64,000 nt of DNA from JACKDW01 sp964621785 (GCA_964621785.1 CAZUPD010000029.1:1-64000), one strand, 5' to 3'. Counted from the stretch's first letter, positions 55,049 through 64,000 are shown. Notes: generated from the sequence alone by a model not told the origin. Program-made: numbers and translations.

Positions 55049-56611
55049 TCAGATCGACGGGACGCTGGCGGCCTCGCGCAGTTCCCCGCGGACGATCGCC
55101 CGGGCGAGCTCGGTGAGTTCGGCGGTCAGGCTACGGTCGCCGGTGTAGGGGCCGACGTACTGGCGGATGACTCGGTGTACCTGCATCAACTTCGGAGAGG
55201 TGTGGATGTCGCGGAGGTCGAGGGCCCGGGCGCCGATGGTCGCCTCGATGGCGAGGATGAGCGACAGGTTTTCGACCACGCGCGCGAGCTTGCGGGCGGC
55301 GAGTGGCCCCATACTGACGTGGTCTTCCTTGCCGGCCGACGTCGGAATCGTATCGACACTGGCCGGATGGGCGTCGGCTTTGCATTCGCTGGCGAGTGCT
55401 GCCGCGGTGACATGGACCATCATAAAACCGCTTTGGACACCCGGGTGGTCGGCCAAAAACGCCGGCAACCCGCGGGACGAATCGGGGTTCATAAACCGGT
55501 CGCTCCGGCGCTCGCTCATCGTCGCTAGGGTGGTCAGGGCGGCGGACATATGGTCGAGCGGGACGGCGATCGTCGCCCCGTGAAAGTTACCCCCACTGAG
55601 GACATCAAACCCGGCTGTGGGGTCGTTGGGGTCGCGGGCGAGTACCAGCGGGTTGTCGGTAAAACTGTTGATCTCGATCTCGCAGGCATTTTTTGCATAG
55701 GCAAATGCTCCGCGGACCGCCCCATGTACCTGGGGCATGCACCGCATCGAGTACGCATCCTGGACGACCCGACAATCGCGGTGGGATGCGTTGAGCGGCG
55801 AGCCCTCGATCAGGCTGCGGATGAGTGCGGCCGTCTCGAGTTGACCGGGGTGAGCCTTGCCGGCGTGGATCCGAGGATCGCAGGCGGTCACCGTGCCGAG
55901 ATGGGTGTCGAGGCTCAGGGCACCGACAACATCGGCGGCGACGATCAACTCGGCCGCGTCGCACAGGGCCAATGCACCGATCGCAGTCATCACCTGGGTG
56001 CCGTTGATCAGGCTGAGGCCCTCTTTGTATGCGAGTTCGTAGGGGCGGATCCCGGCGGCTTGGAGGGCTTGCCCGCCATCGATGTGTGTACAATCAGATT
56101 CCCGGGTGGTCGCCAAACCTTCGCCCACGAGTACCAAGGCGAGGTGGGCGAGGGGGGCGAGGTCTCCGCTCGCGCCGACGCTGCCCTTGCACGGGACGAC
56201 CGGAGTGATCCCGGCGTTGAGAACGGTCACGAGGTGTTCGGCGAGTTGGGGCGTGACGCCGCTGGCACCGAGGGCGAGGGTGTGGGCGCGGAGCAGGAGT
56301 AATGCGCGGACCACGTCGCGGGGGAGCGGCCTGCCGACACCGACCGCGTGGCTGCGCAACAGGTTGAGCTGCAGGGCGCCTAACTTGTCGTCGGGGACCC
56401 GCGTTTCGCTGAGCGCACCAAACCCAGTATTCACCCCGTAGATCGTCGCTCCGTCGGCAAGCCTCGCTTCGAGTTGTTGGCGGGTCTGTGCCAGTTGTGC
56501 CCGAGCTTGCGGCGAGAGGCTGACCTGCGTTTGGGTCCGGGCCACACGGGCAACATCCCCGAGTTGCAGCGGGCTGCCAACGACCACAGAGCGTGCGACC
56601 GATTGCGTCAT
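55049..56611 (-). CDS. hutH: Histidine ammonia-lyase
   Basis: Converts histidine to urocanate and ammonia. The 520-residue protein has the MIO-forming Ala-Ser-Gly in GSVGASGDLAPLAH, YGVNTGFG, NLLRSHAVG and the SxxxDxxxxPTS-type stretch TIPTSAGKEDHVSMG. No hutU, hutI or hutG is adjacent, so either the pathway is scattered or the enzyme has another role. ATG 56611 is the start used; an upstream in-frame start is possible. It is divergent from the kinase gene at 56696. Confidence 0.95.
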   Translation of the reverse strand: MTQSVARSVVVGSPLQLGDVARVARTQTQVSLSPQARAQLAQTRQQLEARLADGATIYGVNTGFGALSETRVPDDKLGALQLNLLRSHAVGVGRPLPRDVVRALLLLRAHTLALGASGVTPQLAEHLVTVLNAGITPVVPCKGSVGASGDLAPLAHLALVLVGEGLATTRESDCTHIDGGQALQAAGIRPYELAYKEGLSLINGTQVMTAIGALALCDAAELIVAADVVGALSLDTHLGTVTACDPRIHAGKAHPGQLETAALIRSLIEGSPLNASHRDCRVVQDAYSMRCMPQVHGAVRGAFAYAKNACEIEINSFTDNPLVLARDPNDPTAGFDVLSGGNFHGATIAVPLDHMSAALTTLATMSERRSDRFMNPDSSRGLPAFLADHPGVQSGFMMVHVTAAALASECKADAHPASVDTIPTSAGKEDHVSMGPLAARKLARVVENLSLILAIEATIGARALDLRDIHTSPKLMQVHRVIRQYVGPYTGDRSLTAELTELARAIVRGELREAASVPSI

Positions 56612-56695
56612 GGCGATAGGGTATACCGGCAACCGCAAGCGAGTGAGTCGCCGCGCGTTGACCGACTCACATCCACCCGTTTACGCTCACAAGGC

Positions 56696-58783
56696 ATGCT
56701 GCGGTGCCCCACCTGCCACGCGATCTACTCGGTCACCGAGGGGTTTTGTCCGATGGACGGCAGTGTGTTGGTCACGCACGAAGCGGTTGTTCCCCCGCTG
56801 GTGGCCCCGAGTGCACCGACTGAAAAAGGTCGCGTGCCCCAGGCCCAAGCGGGTGCAACGTCGTTGGCAAAGTTGCCCCACTCGAGTCTAGCCGCGCCAT
56901 CACAGCGTGCAGCGGCGGACGGTCACAAGGCGACGATCGTCGGCGCCTACTTCCCCCGCGGCGGGTTGTCGGTCCCGCGCGAACAACTCGAGCAGCGGCC
57001 CCGCCTGCCGCCCGAAGAAGACATCATCGGCAAGGTCTTTGACCAGCGCTACGAGATTCTTTCCAAGGTCGGTGCCGGCGGGATGGCGGTGGTGTACCGC
57101 GGTCGCCACGTCATCATCGACAAGCCGGTGGCGATCAAAGTGCTGCGCAGCGAACACATGCGCCAAGAAGAAGTCGCCCAGCGGTTTTTGCAAGAGGCCC
57201 AACTGGCCTCGCGGATCAAGCATCCGAACGTGGTCGATGTCAGCGACTACGGGCAACTCGCCAGCAATCGCCTTTGCTACTACGTGATGGAATATCTCGA
57301 GGGCGAGACCCTCGCCGACCGCATCGATCACGGCGACCCGATCGGGGCCGAAGAGGCGATTGAGTTTACCCAGCAGGTGCTCGCCGGGTTGCAGGTGGCC
57401 CACGACGCGGGGGTGATTCACCGCGACCTCAAACCCGACAATATTTTCCTCACCCGCGATCCGCAAACCGGCGGCACCCAGGCCAAGATCCTCGATTTTG
57501 GTATCGCCCGCGCGATCGATCGCAAGACTCGGTTAACCGCCGCCGGCACGGTGATCGGAACACCCGAGTACATGTCGCCAGAGCAGGCCCAAGGGCACGA
57601 GATCGACGGCCGTAGCGATCTATATGCCCTTGGGGTCATCCTGTTTGAGATGCTCACCGGCAGGGTGCCATTCAATGCAAATACAACGTTAGCGGCACTC
57701 ACCCAGCACGTCTACGAGCCACCGCCGAAGTTGGGGGAGGCCTGTCCCGAGCTCGCTCCGCTGCAACATATCGAGACTGTGTTGGAACGCCTGATGGCGA
57801 AGACCCGGGAGGAGCGGCCCGATTCTTGTATCCACGCGGCGGAGCTGTTGCTGGCGGCCCTCGAAAAGGATCGCCGAGCGATCAAACTCGCCGAGGTTTC
57901 GCGGTCGACGGCAACCGGCGAACGTCCCAGGCGAAATACGGTCGAGATCGGTTCCAACTCGGTGGTGTTTAAAGTCGACGATGACGACGATGACCTGCCC
58001 GACTTCGATGCTCCGCGCGACGATGTACGCCATCCCGGCGACCCGGTGAGCATGGTCCGGGGTGACACCGGCCAGGTCCAGCCGCGGGCGTTTGGGGTGT
58101 CCGAACGCTACCGAACCAAAAAGCCGAGTGTCATCGTGTCGCGCGATGAGGGCGTCGAACGGTTTGAAAAGCCGATGCCGCCGATGCCGAAGATGCAGGT
58201 CGCCCCTCCGGTGGTTACGCCGGCACCGACGAGCGAGCGCAGTGGCAAGGGGTGGATCGTTGTGTTGTCGCTGACGGCTGCGATCGCCGGCGCGGCGTTG
58301 ACGGTCTACCTATTTCAGCAGTTTCGCCACAAGCCGCCGCCCGCGACCATCGCTCCGGTCGGACAGGTGTCACCGACGGCGGATGTGCCGGTTTCGATCG
58401 TCGACAAACCCCAGCCAATCCCAGTGCTCGAGCCATCGCAGGTCACGCTCACGTTTGCCAGCTCGCCGCCCGGAGCCGAGGTTCGCAGCCTGTCGGGTTC
58501 ACTCGGGCTGACGCCGTTTTCGCTGCAGGTCCCGGTCGACGAAGTAGCCCAGACGTTCACGTTTGAGCTCGCCGCCCACGAATCTGTGGTGCGGGAGTTT
58601 GTCCCCAACGTCGACAGCGAGATCACGGTGGTACTCGAGCCTACCCGTGCACGTAAACGCCGGGCGAAAAGGTCAGCTGAGTCATCCGAGGCGGACGCGG
58701 TCAAACCGACCAAACGCAAGTCTTCGTCGGACAACGAGTTTCTCCTCAGCGACCTCAAAGATCCGTTTGCCAAAGACGAGTGA
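56696..58783 (+). CDS. Receptor-type Ser/Thr protein kinase with zinc ribbon and PEGA-like domain
   Basis: 695 residues. The N-terminus has two Cys pairs (CPTCHAIYSVTEGFCPMDG), a likely zinc ribbon. The kinase domain (about 110-390) is complete: GAGGMAVVYRG, VAIKVL, HRDLKPDN, DFG and TPEYMSPEQA. A disordered region with an acidic patch follows, then one membrane segment (WIVVLSLTAAIAGAALTVYLF) and a short beta domain with PPGAEVRSLSGSLGLTPFSLQVPV, PEGA-like. It ends in LKDPFAKDE. ATG 56696 is the only start giving the zinc ribbon. It is 48 bases before a second kinase gene. Confidence 0.92.
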   Translation: MLRCPTCHAIYSVTEGFCPMDGSVLVTHEAVVPPLVAPSAPTEKGRVPQAQAGATSLAKLPHSSLAAPSQRAAADGHKATIVGAYFPRGGLSVPREQLEQRPRLPPEEDIIGKVFDQRYEILSKVGAGGMAVVYRGRHVIIDKPVAIKVLRSEHMRQEEVAQRFLQEAQLASRIKHPNVVDVSDYGQLASNRLCYYVMEYLEGETLADRIDHGDPIGAEEAIEFTQQVLAGLQVAHDAGVIHRDLKPDNIFLTRDPQTGGTQAKILDFGIARAIDRKTRLTAAGTVIGTPEYMSPEQAQGHEIDGRSDLYALGVILFEMLTGRVPFNANTTLAALTQHVYEPPPKLGEACPELAPLQHIETVLERLMAKTREERPDSCIHAAELLLAALEKDRRAIKLAEVSRSTATGERPRRNTVEIGSNSVVFKVDDDDDDLPDFDAPRDDVRHPGDPVSMVRGDTGQVQPRAFGVSERYRTKKPSVIVSRDEGVERFEKPMPPMPKMQVAPPVVTPAPTSERSGKGWIVVLSLTAAIAGAALTVYLFQQFRHKPPPATIAPVGQVSPTADVPVSIVDKPQPIPVLEPSQVTLTFASSPPGAEVRSLSGSLGLTPFSLQVPVDEVAQTFTFELAAHESVVREFVPNVDSEITVVLEPTRARKRRAKRSAESSEADAVKPTKRKSSSDNEFLLSDLKDPFAKDE

Positions 58784-58831
58784 GAAAACCGCAGGAGACG
58801 CGACGCGGTACTTTCCGCTACCCTGCATCCA

Positions 58832-60517
58832 ATGGCCCGGACGGAAAACATGATCCAGACCGGGGCGACGGTTGTTCAGGACATGTCCCAACCGGGTGTC
58901 ACGTCCGGGTTTGACGGTGGCCACGCCACGATCGGGTTTGACGAAGACACCCCCGACGCCGACGAGAGTCTGATCGGACAGGTTCTCCTCGAGCGCTACC
59001 ACCTCATCGAACAACTCGGCGCCGGCGGGATGGGGACCGTCTATCTCGCCGACCACGTCACGATTGGCAAGCGCCTCGCGATCAAAGTTCTCAATCGAGA
59101 ATTTGCGCATAAACAAGAGTTGGTCGAACGGTTTTTGCAAGAGGCCCGGGCGGCGTCGATGATCGCCCACGAGAACGTCGTCGAGATTACCGACTTCGGC
59201 AAGACGCCCGATGGCTCGGTGTTTTTTGTGATGGAGCACCTCTCGGGCGAGGACCTGTCGGCGACGATCGCCCGCGAAGGCCCGCTGTCGTGGTCGCGGG
59301 TCAAACCCATCGCCATCCAGATCTGCTCGGCGTTGCAGGCGGCCCACAAAAAAGGGGTCATCCACCGCGACATGAAGCCCGAAAACTGCTTCCGGGTCGA
59401 GCGCACCTCCAATCGCGATTTCATCAAGGTCTTGGACTTCGGAATCGCCAAGATCAGCAACGACAACCAAACCGGCACCAACAAGGGGCTGACCAAGACG
59501 GGCATGATCTTTGGCACCCCCGAGTACATGTCCCCCGAGCAAGCTCAGGGGCAAAAGGTCGATCACCGCGCCGACATCTATGCCGTCGGTGTCATCCTCT
59601 ACGAGTGCCTGACCGGAAAGACACCTTTTACCTCCGACACGTTTATGGGGGTGCTGACCCAGCACATGTTTGAAGCCCCCAAGGCGCCGAGCGAGGTCGT
59701 CGACAATCCATCGATCACGCCCGGTGTCGAGGCCGTCATCCTCAAGGCGCTGCAAAAAGACCGCGAGCTGCGGTTTCAAAACATGACGGAGATGCTCGAA
59801 GCGATCGGCCACATCGGAACGGGGGCGGCCCCGGTCGATGTTGTGCAGGAGGTGCTCGAGAGGCCCCAAAGCGCGGGGCAAAAGATGGGCTACGCCGGCG
59901 GCCCGGTTGTTGTCGAGGGGGGGGCGACGTTGCCCGACGGCTCCGGCAACTTCGGCGACCAGCCCCAGGTGATCGTGGTTGGCCAGCGCGACAAGTTTGG
60001 TGCAATTGCAATTGTCCTGGCCGCACTTTTTATCGGGATCGCGGCCGCGAGTCTGTACCTGTTGATGAGCGACGAATCGAAGACGACACCGGTTGCGGGG
60101 GTGACCGGCGCACCCGAGCCCGAGCCCGAACCCGAGCCCGAGCCCGAACCCGAGGCGGTGACGACCGGAGAGCCCGAAGCCGATACTGGCGAAGCAAACA
60201 CCCCGGCCGTTGCGACGGTGACACTGACGCTTCACACGAATGTAGATGCAAAGGTCCTCGACGCCCGCGACCGCGGTGAGCTCGGTTCGTCCAATTCTGA
60301 TGGTTTCACCCTCAAGCGCGCAGACACCAGTGTTTCGCTCATATTAGTCGCCGACGGTTACGCCGAGACGCCTGTCGATGTGATTCCCGATATCGACAAG
60401 GAATACAAATTCTCGCTCAAGAAAAAGCGTGGCGGCGGCAAGAAAAAGACACCGAAAAAAACCACCAAAAAGGTGCCCAATTCCGGCGTCCCGGGGATCA
60501 AAGATCCGTTCGATTAG
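58832..60517 (+). CDS. Receptor-type Ser/Thr protein kinase (second of pair)
   Basis: 561 residues: cytoplasmic kinase domain (about 55-320) with GAGGMGTVYLA, LAIKVLN, HRDMKPEN, LDFGIAK and TPEYMSPEQAQG, a linker, one membrane segment (AIAIVLAALFIGIAAASLYLL), a PE repeat (PEPEPEPEPEPE), then a small beta domain (VTLTLHTNVDAKVLDAR, DTSVSLILVADGYAETPVDV) and a Lys-rich tail ending IKDPFD. Related to the gene just upstream in both the kinase core and the end. Probably expressed as a pair. Confidence 0.92.
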   Translation: MARTENMIQTGATVVQDMSQPGVTSGFDGGHATIGFDEDTPDADESLIGQVLLERYHLIEQLGAGGMGTVYLADHVTIGKRLAIKVLNREFAHKQELVERFLQEARAASMIAHENVVEITDFGKTPDGSVFFVMEHLSGEDLSATIAREGPLSWSRVKPIAIQICSALQAAHKKGVIHRDMKPENCFRVERTSNRDFIKVLDFGIAKISNDNQTGTNKGLTKTGMIFGTPEYMSPEQAQGQKVDHRADIYAVGVILYECLTGKTPFTSDTFMGVLTQHMFEAPKAPSEVVDNPSITPGVEAVILKALQKDRELRFQNMTEMLEAIGHIGTGAAPVDVVQEVLERPQSAGQKMGYAGGPVVVEGGATLPDGSGNFGDQPQVIVVGQRDKFGAIAIVLAALFIGIAAASLYLLMSDESKTTPVAGVTGAPEPEPEPEPEPEPEAVTTGEPEADTGEANTPAVATVTLTLHTNVDAKVLDARDRGELGSSNSDGFTLKRADTSVSLILVADGYAETPVDVIPDIDKEYKFSLKKKRGGGKKKTPKKTTKKVPNSGVPGIKDPFD

Positions 60518-60520
60518 CCG

Positions 60521-60557
60521 GCACCAGAACTGATTGTACTTGCAATCAGACTGGTGC
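60521..60557. other. Perfect compound hairpin centred on the genome word
   Basis: GCACCAG (60521-60527) pairs with CTGGTGC, and CTGATTG (60530-60536) with CAATCAG, leaving the loop TACTTG. TGTACTTGCA (60535-60544) occupies the tip. It lies between convergent genes (kinase and rsgA) and lacks a T tract, so it may be a weak bidirectional terminator or a protein site. Confidence 0.65.
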
Positions 60558-60622
60558 GCGAGCCTGGAGCTTTCGACTGTTTGAGCTCGCCTCGTTCAAG
60601 CGGCCTCGACTCGGCTCCAGGT

Positions 60623-61735
60623 TCATTCGCCACGCTGGCGTCGGCGTTCGCGTTGGACCCGGCGATACAGTTTGCCCAAGCGGCGATCGTCGGCTCGTCG
60701 TGTGCGCTCATCTCGGCGTCGGGCTGTGGCTGCGACCTCGTGTTGTAAGCGGTCGTAGTTGGCCAGGCGATCGGCATCGAGTGTCCCGGCATCGCGGGCG
60801 GCCAGGACAGCACAACCGGGTTCATGGCGGTGGGTACAGTCGCGAAAGCGGCAGTTGTCCGCCAGCGACGCGACCTCGCAAAATGCCTGCTGCAGACCAT
60901 CTCGTTCGATCCACAGTCCGAGTTCACGGATCCCTGGATTGTCGATCACAACCCCACCTCCGGGCACGAGATGCAGTTCGCGGTGGGTCGTCGTATGTCG
61001 CCCGCGGCTGTCATCCTCGCGTACCGAAGCGGTCGCCATCACGCTGCGGCCGAGGATGTGATTGACGAGTGTCGACTTGCCCGCGCCCGAGGATCCGACC
61101 AGTGCCACGGTCACCTGTTGTGCATAGGTCTGCGGAAGCTCTGGGTGGATGCCTGCAAAGACATCGACCGTGTGCACGGCGAGGACCGAGCCCGGGGGAC
61201 AGACCCCGCGGCAGGCCGTGAGCTTGTCCTGCGGATCGGCACACAGTCCGGCCTTGGTCAGGAATACGACGATGTCAACCTGTGTATCTGCACACATGGC
61301 GAGGTAGCGTTCGAGTCGCCGGAGGTTGAAGTCGCCGTCGAGGCCCATCACCACGAACACACGGTCGACGTTGGCCGCTAGGACCTGCACTTGGGTACGG
61401 GTACCGGCCGCCGCCCGGGCGAGTTGCGTCCGCCGAGTGAGGCGTTGTGTCACCAGCGGATCGCCGGTCGGCTGGGGTTGAATGAGCAGCCAATCGCCGA
61501 CGACTGGAGGTGGATGCCGCAGCCGTCGCGGGACGACCGCAACGGCCGGGCCATCGGCGGTGAGCAGTTCACAGCGGTTTCCGGTGACGCGTAGGACACG
61601 ACCCGGCGTGGTGATTGAGTCCGAGAGTTGTTGACGAAAAAAAGCTTGAAACCCGAGTTGCTCGAGGAAAGAAGTTGGTTGGTTCACGGTTGTCAGATCC
61701 AGTTGTACGCACAAAGAAACATCGCTCACCGGCAC
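60623..61735 (-). CDS. rsgA: Ribosome small-subunit-dependent GTPase A
   Basis: Late 30S assembly GTPase. 370 residues with an N-terminal OB part (TTPGRVLRVTGNRCELL), a circularly permuted G domain whose P-loop GSSGAGKSTLVNHIL comes after the G4-like motif, DNPGIREL (G3), and the zinc cluster NCRFRDCTHRHEPGC. The G4 NKxD reads LTKAGLC, lacking Asp. The final 40 residues are Arg-rich. The start is a GTG at 61735. It is divergent from a possible ORF at 61836. Confidence 0.93.
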   Translation of the reverse strand: MPVSDVSLCVQLDLTTVNQPTSFLEQLGFQAFFRQQLSDSITTPGRVLRVTGNRCELLTADGPAVAVVPRRLRHPPPVVGDWLLIQPQPTGDPLVTQRLTRRTQLARAAAGTRTQVQVLAANVDRVFVVMGLDGDFNLRRLERYLAMCADTQVDIVVFLTKAGLCADPQDKLTACRGVCPPGSVLAVHTVDVFAGIHPELPQTYAQQVTVALVGSSGAGKSTLVNHILGRSVMATASVREDDSRGRHTTTHRELHLVPGGGVVIDNPGIRELGLWIERDGLQQAFCEVASLADNCRFRDCTHRHEPGCAVLAARDAGTLDADRLANYDRLQHEVAATARRRDERTRRADDRRLGKLYRRVQRERRRQRGE

Positions 61736-61835
61736 GGGCCGGGAACGGACTTACGTTTGTGGTCCCACGCAGCTCGGTACGATGACCGGCACGTGGGCTG
61801 GTTAGGCGACAGCCAACATCCGCAGTCAGGATGTT

Positions 61836-62228
61836 GTGAACCAGGGGATCCGTCAAGCCCTCACCGTTCTCGCTATCTTCGGGCTTGTCTGCGGAGTCGT
61901 TCTCGTTCGCGATCCGGCCAGACCCACGAAGTCGTCTCGTGCGCCTGGCAGGAAGACGTTCGAGATTGTGGTTTTCGTGACCGACTCGAGCTTCGTCACG
62001 ACCTGCGCGTCAGGGGAGTTCGCGCGGTACCGACAACTCGTCGATCGAATCCGCCTGTGTACGGCGACGGGCACGGGAGAGCCCGTGCCACAGAAACATC
62101 AACACGATGACCATCAGTTGAGGCGGTGCTCGGGAATCGGTGCCCCGACTTCAGGGACAAATCGCAAAAATCGAAGGCCCACACCGGCGAGCGCTTCAAT
62201 CCCGTCCGCACCGGCAAACTGGAAGTAG
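61836..62228 (+). CDS. Possible small membrane-anchored protein
   Basis: GTG 61836 opens a 130-residue frame: a membrane segment (ALTVLAIFGLVCGVVLV), then RDPARPTKSSRAPGRKTFEIVVFVTDSSFVTTC. The last 115 bases overlap the convergent PilZ gene, so the true end is uncertain. A perfect hairpin (CAACATCC-GCAGTCA-GGATGTTG, 61814-61836) sits right before the start. No family is recognised. Only the first 90 codons lie outside other genes. Confidence 0.35.
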   Translation: MNQGIRQALTVLAIFGLVCGVVLVRDPARPTKSSRAPGRKTFEIVVFVTDSSFVTTCASGEFARYRQLVDRIRLCTATGTGEPVPQKHQHDDHQLRRCSGIGAPTSGTNRKNRRPTPASASIPSAPANWK

Positions 62229-62461
62229 TAGTGGTTTTGGATCCGGGCGATCACGCAAATTGCCGAGTCCAACCCGGATTGTTGAAAACGCACAATCACC
62301 TTGGTTTTGAGCGGAAATGGCTCCGGCATTTCGACGAACATCCCGGTTTCGGAGATGTTGCGGGCCACAAACCATTGGTCCCCGTACTCCTCGGTCGAGA
62401 TGAGGACGCGAAACACCTTGTCGATGCGGGCTGATGAGCGGCGCTCCACCTGGATGGTCAT
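62114..62461 (-). CDS. PilZ-domain protein
   Basis: 115 residues. The start MTIQVERRSSARIDKVFRVLIS carries the RxxxR of a PilZ c-di-GMP site, and NISETGMF is the NxSxxG motif; FPLKTKVIVRFQ is a typical strand. It is thus a candidate c-di-GMP receptor. ATG 62461 is chosen because PilZ similarity begins there; the frame is open to 62620. It is divergent from era (143 bases). Confidence 0.8.
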   Translation of the reverse strand: MTIQVERRSSARIDKVFRVLISTEEYGDQWFVARNISETGMFVEMPEPFPLKTKVIVRFQQSGLDSAICVIARIQNHYYFQFAGADGIEALAGVGLRFLRFVPEVGAPIPEHRLN

Positions 62462-62604
62462 ACAAAGGAGGATTGCAGTGTCATGAGATGAAGGCAAATA
62501 TCCTACATGTTCGAAGAGCCTGGCAGCTACTTCATATGTAGATAGGTGCGATCTGAGCATCCTGCTTGCGCATACGCGGGGATTGCTCAATAACGGCGGC
62601 TTCA

Positions 62605-63582
62605 ATGGCGAATGCAACACCGTCCGTAGGCAGCGACACGCGGGAGTTTCGCGCGGGGTTTTTGGCCCTGTGTGGGCGTCCGAACGTCGGCAAGTCGACG
62701 CTGCTCAACGCGCTGCTGCGGACCGAGCTCGCGTTGGCCACCAAATTTCCGCAGACCACCCGCGAGCGGATGCTCGGGATCTGGTCCGACGAACAGTTTC
62801 AAGCCATCCTGATCGACACCCCGGGGATCCACCGCGCGCGCAGTGCCTTTAATAAGTACATGGTGAGCGAGGCGGTGCGTGGGGCCCGTGATGCCGATGT
62901 CGTGTTGTTGCTCGCCGAGGTCCCGCGGTTGCCCGACACCGAGGCCGCCGAACAGTGGGAACCGGGTGAGTCGGCCCTGGCTGCACTCACCACGCTCCTC
63001 GAGATTGGCCGTCCGATCATCCTCGTGCTCACCAAAGTTGATCGCGTGACCTCGCGTGACCACGTGTTGCCGATCATCTCGAAGTGGCGAAGTCTACATG
63101 AGTTTCGTGCGGTCGTCCCGGTCAGCGCGGTCCAGGGCAAGGGTTTGCGCGAGCTTCAAGAACTTGTGCGTACATCATTGCCAGTCGGACCGCCGCTGTT
63201 TGACCGCGAAAACCTCAGCGACCGTGGGATGCGGTGGCACGCCGGCGAACGCGTGCGCGCAGCCCTGTTTCGCAACCTCAAGCAGGAGCTCCCCTATTCG
63301 TGTGCGGTCACCGTGGAGTCCTACCGCGAGCAACGCTCCCCGCCCAAGGACATCATTCGGGCCACGGTCCACGTCGAGCGGGAGAGTCAAAAAAAAGTTG
63401 TCATCGGCAAGAGCGGGCAGACCATCCGCGCGATTTCCATGCAGGCCCGGCACGAGATCGCCGAGTTGACCGAGCGTCCCTGCGACCTGTTTTTGACGGT
63501 GCGACTCACCAAAAACTGGACCCGCGACCCCGAGTTGATCAAACGCCTCGGCTATCACGAAGCTGTCGGAGGTGAGTCGTGA
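62605..63582 (+). CDS. era: GTPase Era
   Basis: Essential GTPase of 30S maturation. 325 residues: G1 GRPNVGKSTL, G2 region TKFPQTTRERM (QTTR is Era-like), G3 DTPGIH, G4 TKVD, then a KH domain with ESQKKVVIGKSGQTIRAIS and TERPCDLFLTVRLTKNWTRD. ATG 62605 is preferred over TTG 62566. It overlaps der by 4 bases (GTGA). Confidence 0.96.
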   Translation: MANATPSVGSDTREFRAGFLALCGRPNVGKSTLLNALLRTELALATKFPQTTRERMLGIWSDEQFQAILIDTPGIHRARSAFNKYMVSEAVRGARDADVVLLLAEVPRLPDTEAAEQWEPGESALAALTTLLEIGRPIILVLTKVDRVTSRDHVLPIISKWRSLHEFRAVVPVSAVQGKGLRELQELVRTSLPVGPPLFDRENLSDRGMRWHAGERVRAALFRNLKQELPYSCAVTVESYREQRSPPKDIIRATVHVERESQKKVVIGKSGQTIRAISMQARHEIAELTERPCDLFLTVRLTKNWTRDPELIKRLGYHEAVGGES

Positions 63583-64000
63583 GCAGCGAATCTAAAAAAT
63601 ATGTAGATGCACAAGAATTGTCGGAAGTATCGGGCGATGCACAGACCGACGGCTTCGAGCTCGACGGTGACGAGATCCCTGAGGCCGAGTCCGACCAGAG
63701 TTACGGTTTGGTCGCGATCATCGGCCGTCCCAACGTCGGCAAGTCGACCCTGTTCAATCGCTTGGTCGGCGCGCGCAAAGCCATTGTCGAAGACCGTCCG
63801 GGGGTGACCCGCGACCGGCTGTACGGCGTGGTGACCTGGGAGGGCCGATCCTACATGGTCGTCGATACAGGTGGCCTCGATCCCGAGCTCGACACCGGGC
63901 TGCCGGCACATATCAAATCCCAGGTCGATGTCGCGGTCGAAGAGGCGGACCTGATCCTCTTTGTGGTCGACGCCGCCGAAGGTCCGACGAGTGTCGACTT
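63579..64000 (+). CDS. der: GTPase Der, N-terminal part (runs off the window)
   Basis: GTG 63579 overlaps the era stop. About 140 codons are present: an acidic N-terminal extension of 45 residues (MSSESKKYVDAQELSEVSGD), then the first G domain: AIIGRPNVGKSTLFNRLVGARKAI, DRPGVTRDRLYG (the switch motif of Der) and VVDTGGLDP. The extension is longer than in E. coli and contains the genome word TGTAGATGCA (63602-63611). Der has two tandem G domains and acts in 50S assembly; the second lies outside the window. Confidence 0.92.
   Translation, partial: MSSESKKYVDAQELSEVSGDAQTDGFELDGDEIPEAESDQSYGLVAIIGRPNVGKSTLFNRLVGARKAIVEDRPGVTRDRLYGVVTWEGRSYMVVDTGGLDPELDTGLPAHIKSQVDVAVEEADLILFVVDAAEGPTSVD

Overview
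The window is about 64 kb of GC-rich bacterial chromosome. It most likely comes from a Myxococcota (former deltaproteobacterial) genome, perhaps Nannocystales or a relative. The grounds are: many Ser/Thr kinases and pseudokinases with membrane anchors and long disordered tails, an FHA-fused enhancer-binding-type AAA+ protein, Cys-rich lipoproteins with Ser/Thr/Asp/Pro linkers, tandem Skp proteins, and a lol-bamA-skp-fabZ locus. The lineage call is inference from gene style only. Two runs of N, one beside an apparent chimeric join, mark this as a draft scaffold or a metagenome-assembled genome.

Layout. 0-8 kb: end of rpsO, pnp, dut, a pseudokinase, purC, a holin-like membrane protein (minus strand) and purF. 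8-20 kb: prfB with its programmed +1 frameshift, then an envelope-biogenesis block of two LolC/E-type permeases carrying unusual repeated inserts, lolD, bamA, two skp genes, fabZ and a lipoprotein. 20-28 kb: a 54-codon gene, an FHA/AAA+ regulator lacking GAFTGA, folP, cdaA, cdaR, glmM (the c-di-AMP and cell-wall precursor group) and a bifunctional NAD(P)H-hydrate repair enzyme. 28-35 kb: a TPR/HEAT lipoprotein and a GldA / GldF-GldG fusion / DUF4340-like ABC system. 35-43 kb: lipoproteins, a family-5 solute-binding protein, an outer-membrane barrel candidate, then yicC-gmk-spoT-like in overlapping order. 43-51 kb: a small basic protein, a large pseudokinase, a small acidic protein, tmk and two genes broken by assembly gaps. 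51-64 kb: a tandem pair of Cys-rich lipoproteins, hutH, two active-looking receptor Ser/Thr kinases, rsgA, a PilZ protein, era and the start of der.

The strongest unexplained signal is not a gene. A short palindrome-like word, TGYANNTRCA (mostly TGTANNTGCA or its complement), occurs 40 times by hand count, against roughly 2 expected by chance at this base composition. Inside genes it almost always has the same codon phase (T GYA NNT RCA), using A/T-ending codons that this genome otherwise avoids. This looks like selection on the DNA word itself, as with HIP1 in cyanobacteria or DNA-uptake sequences, or a binding or methylation site. A second, intergenic family of short shared words (AATGGTT...CGC..CTTT and others) links many of the gene-poor stretches.
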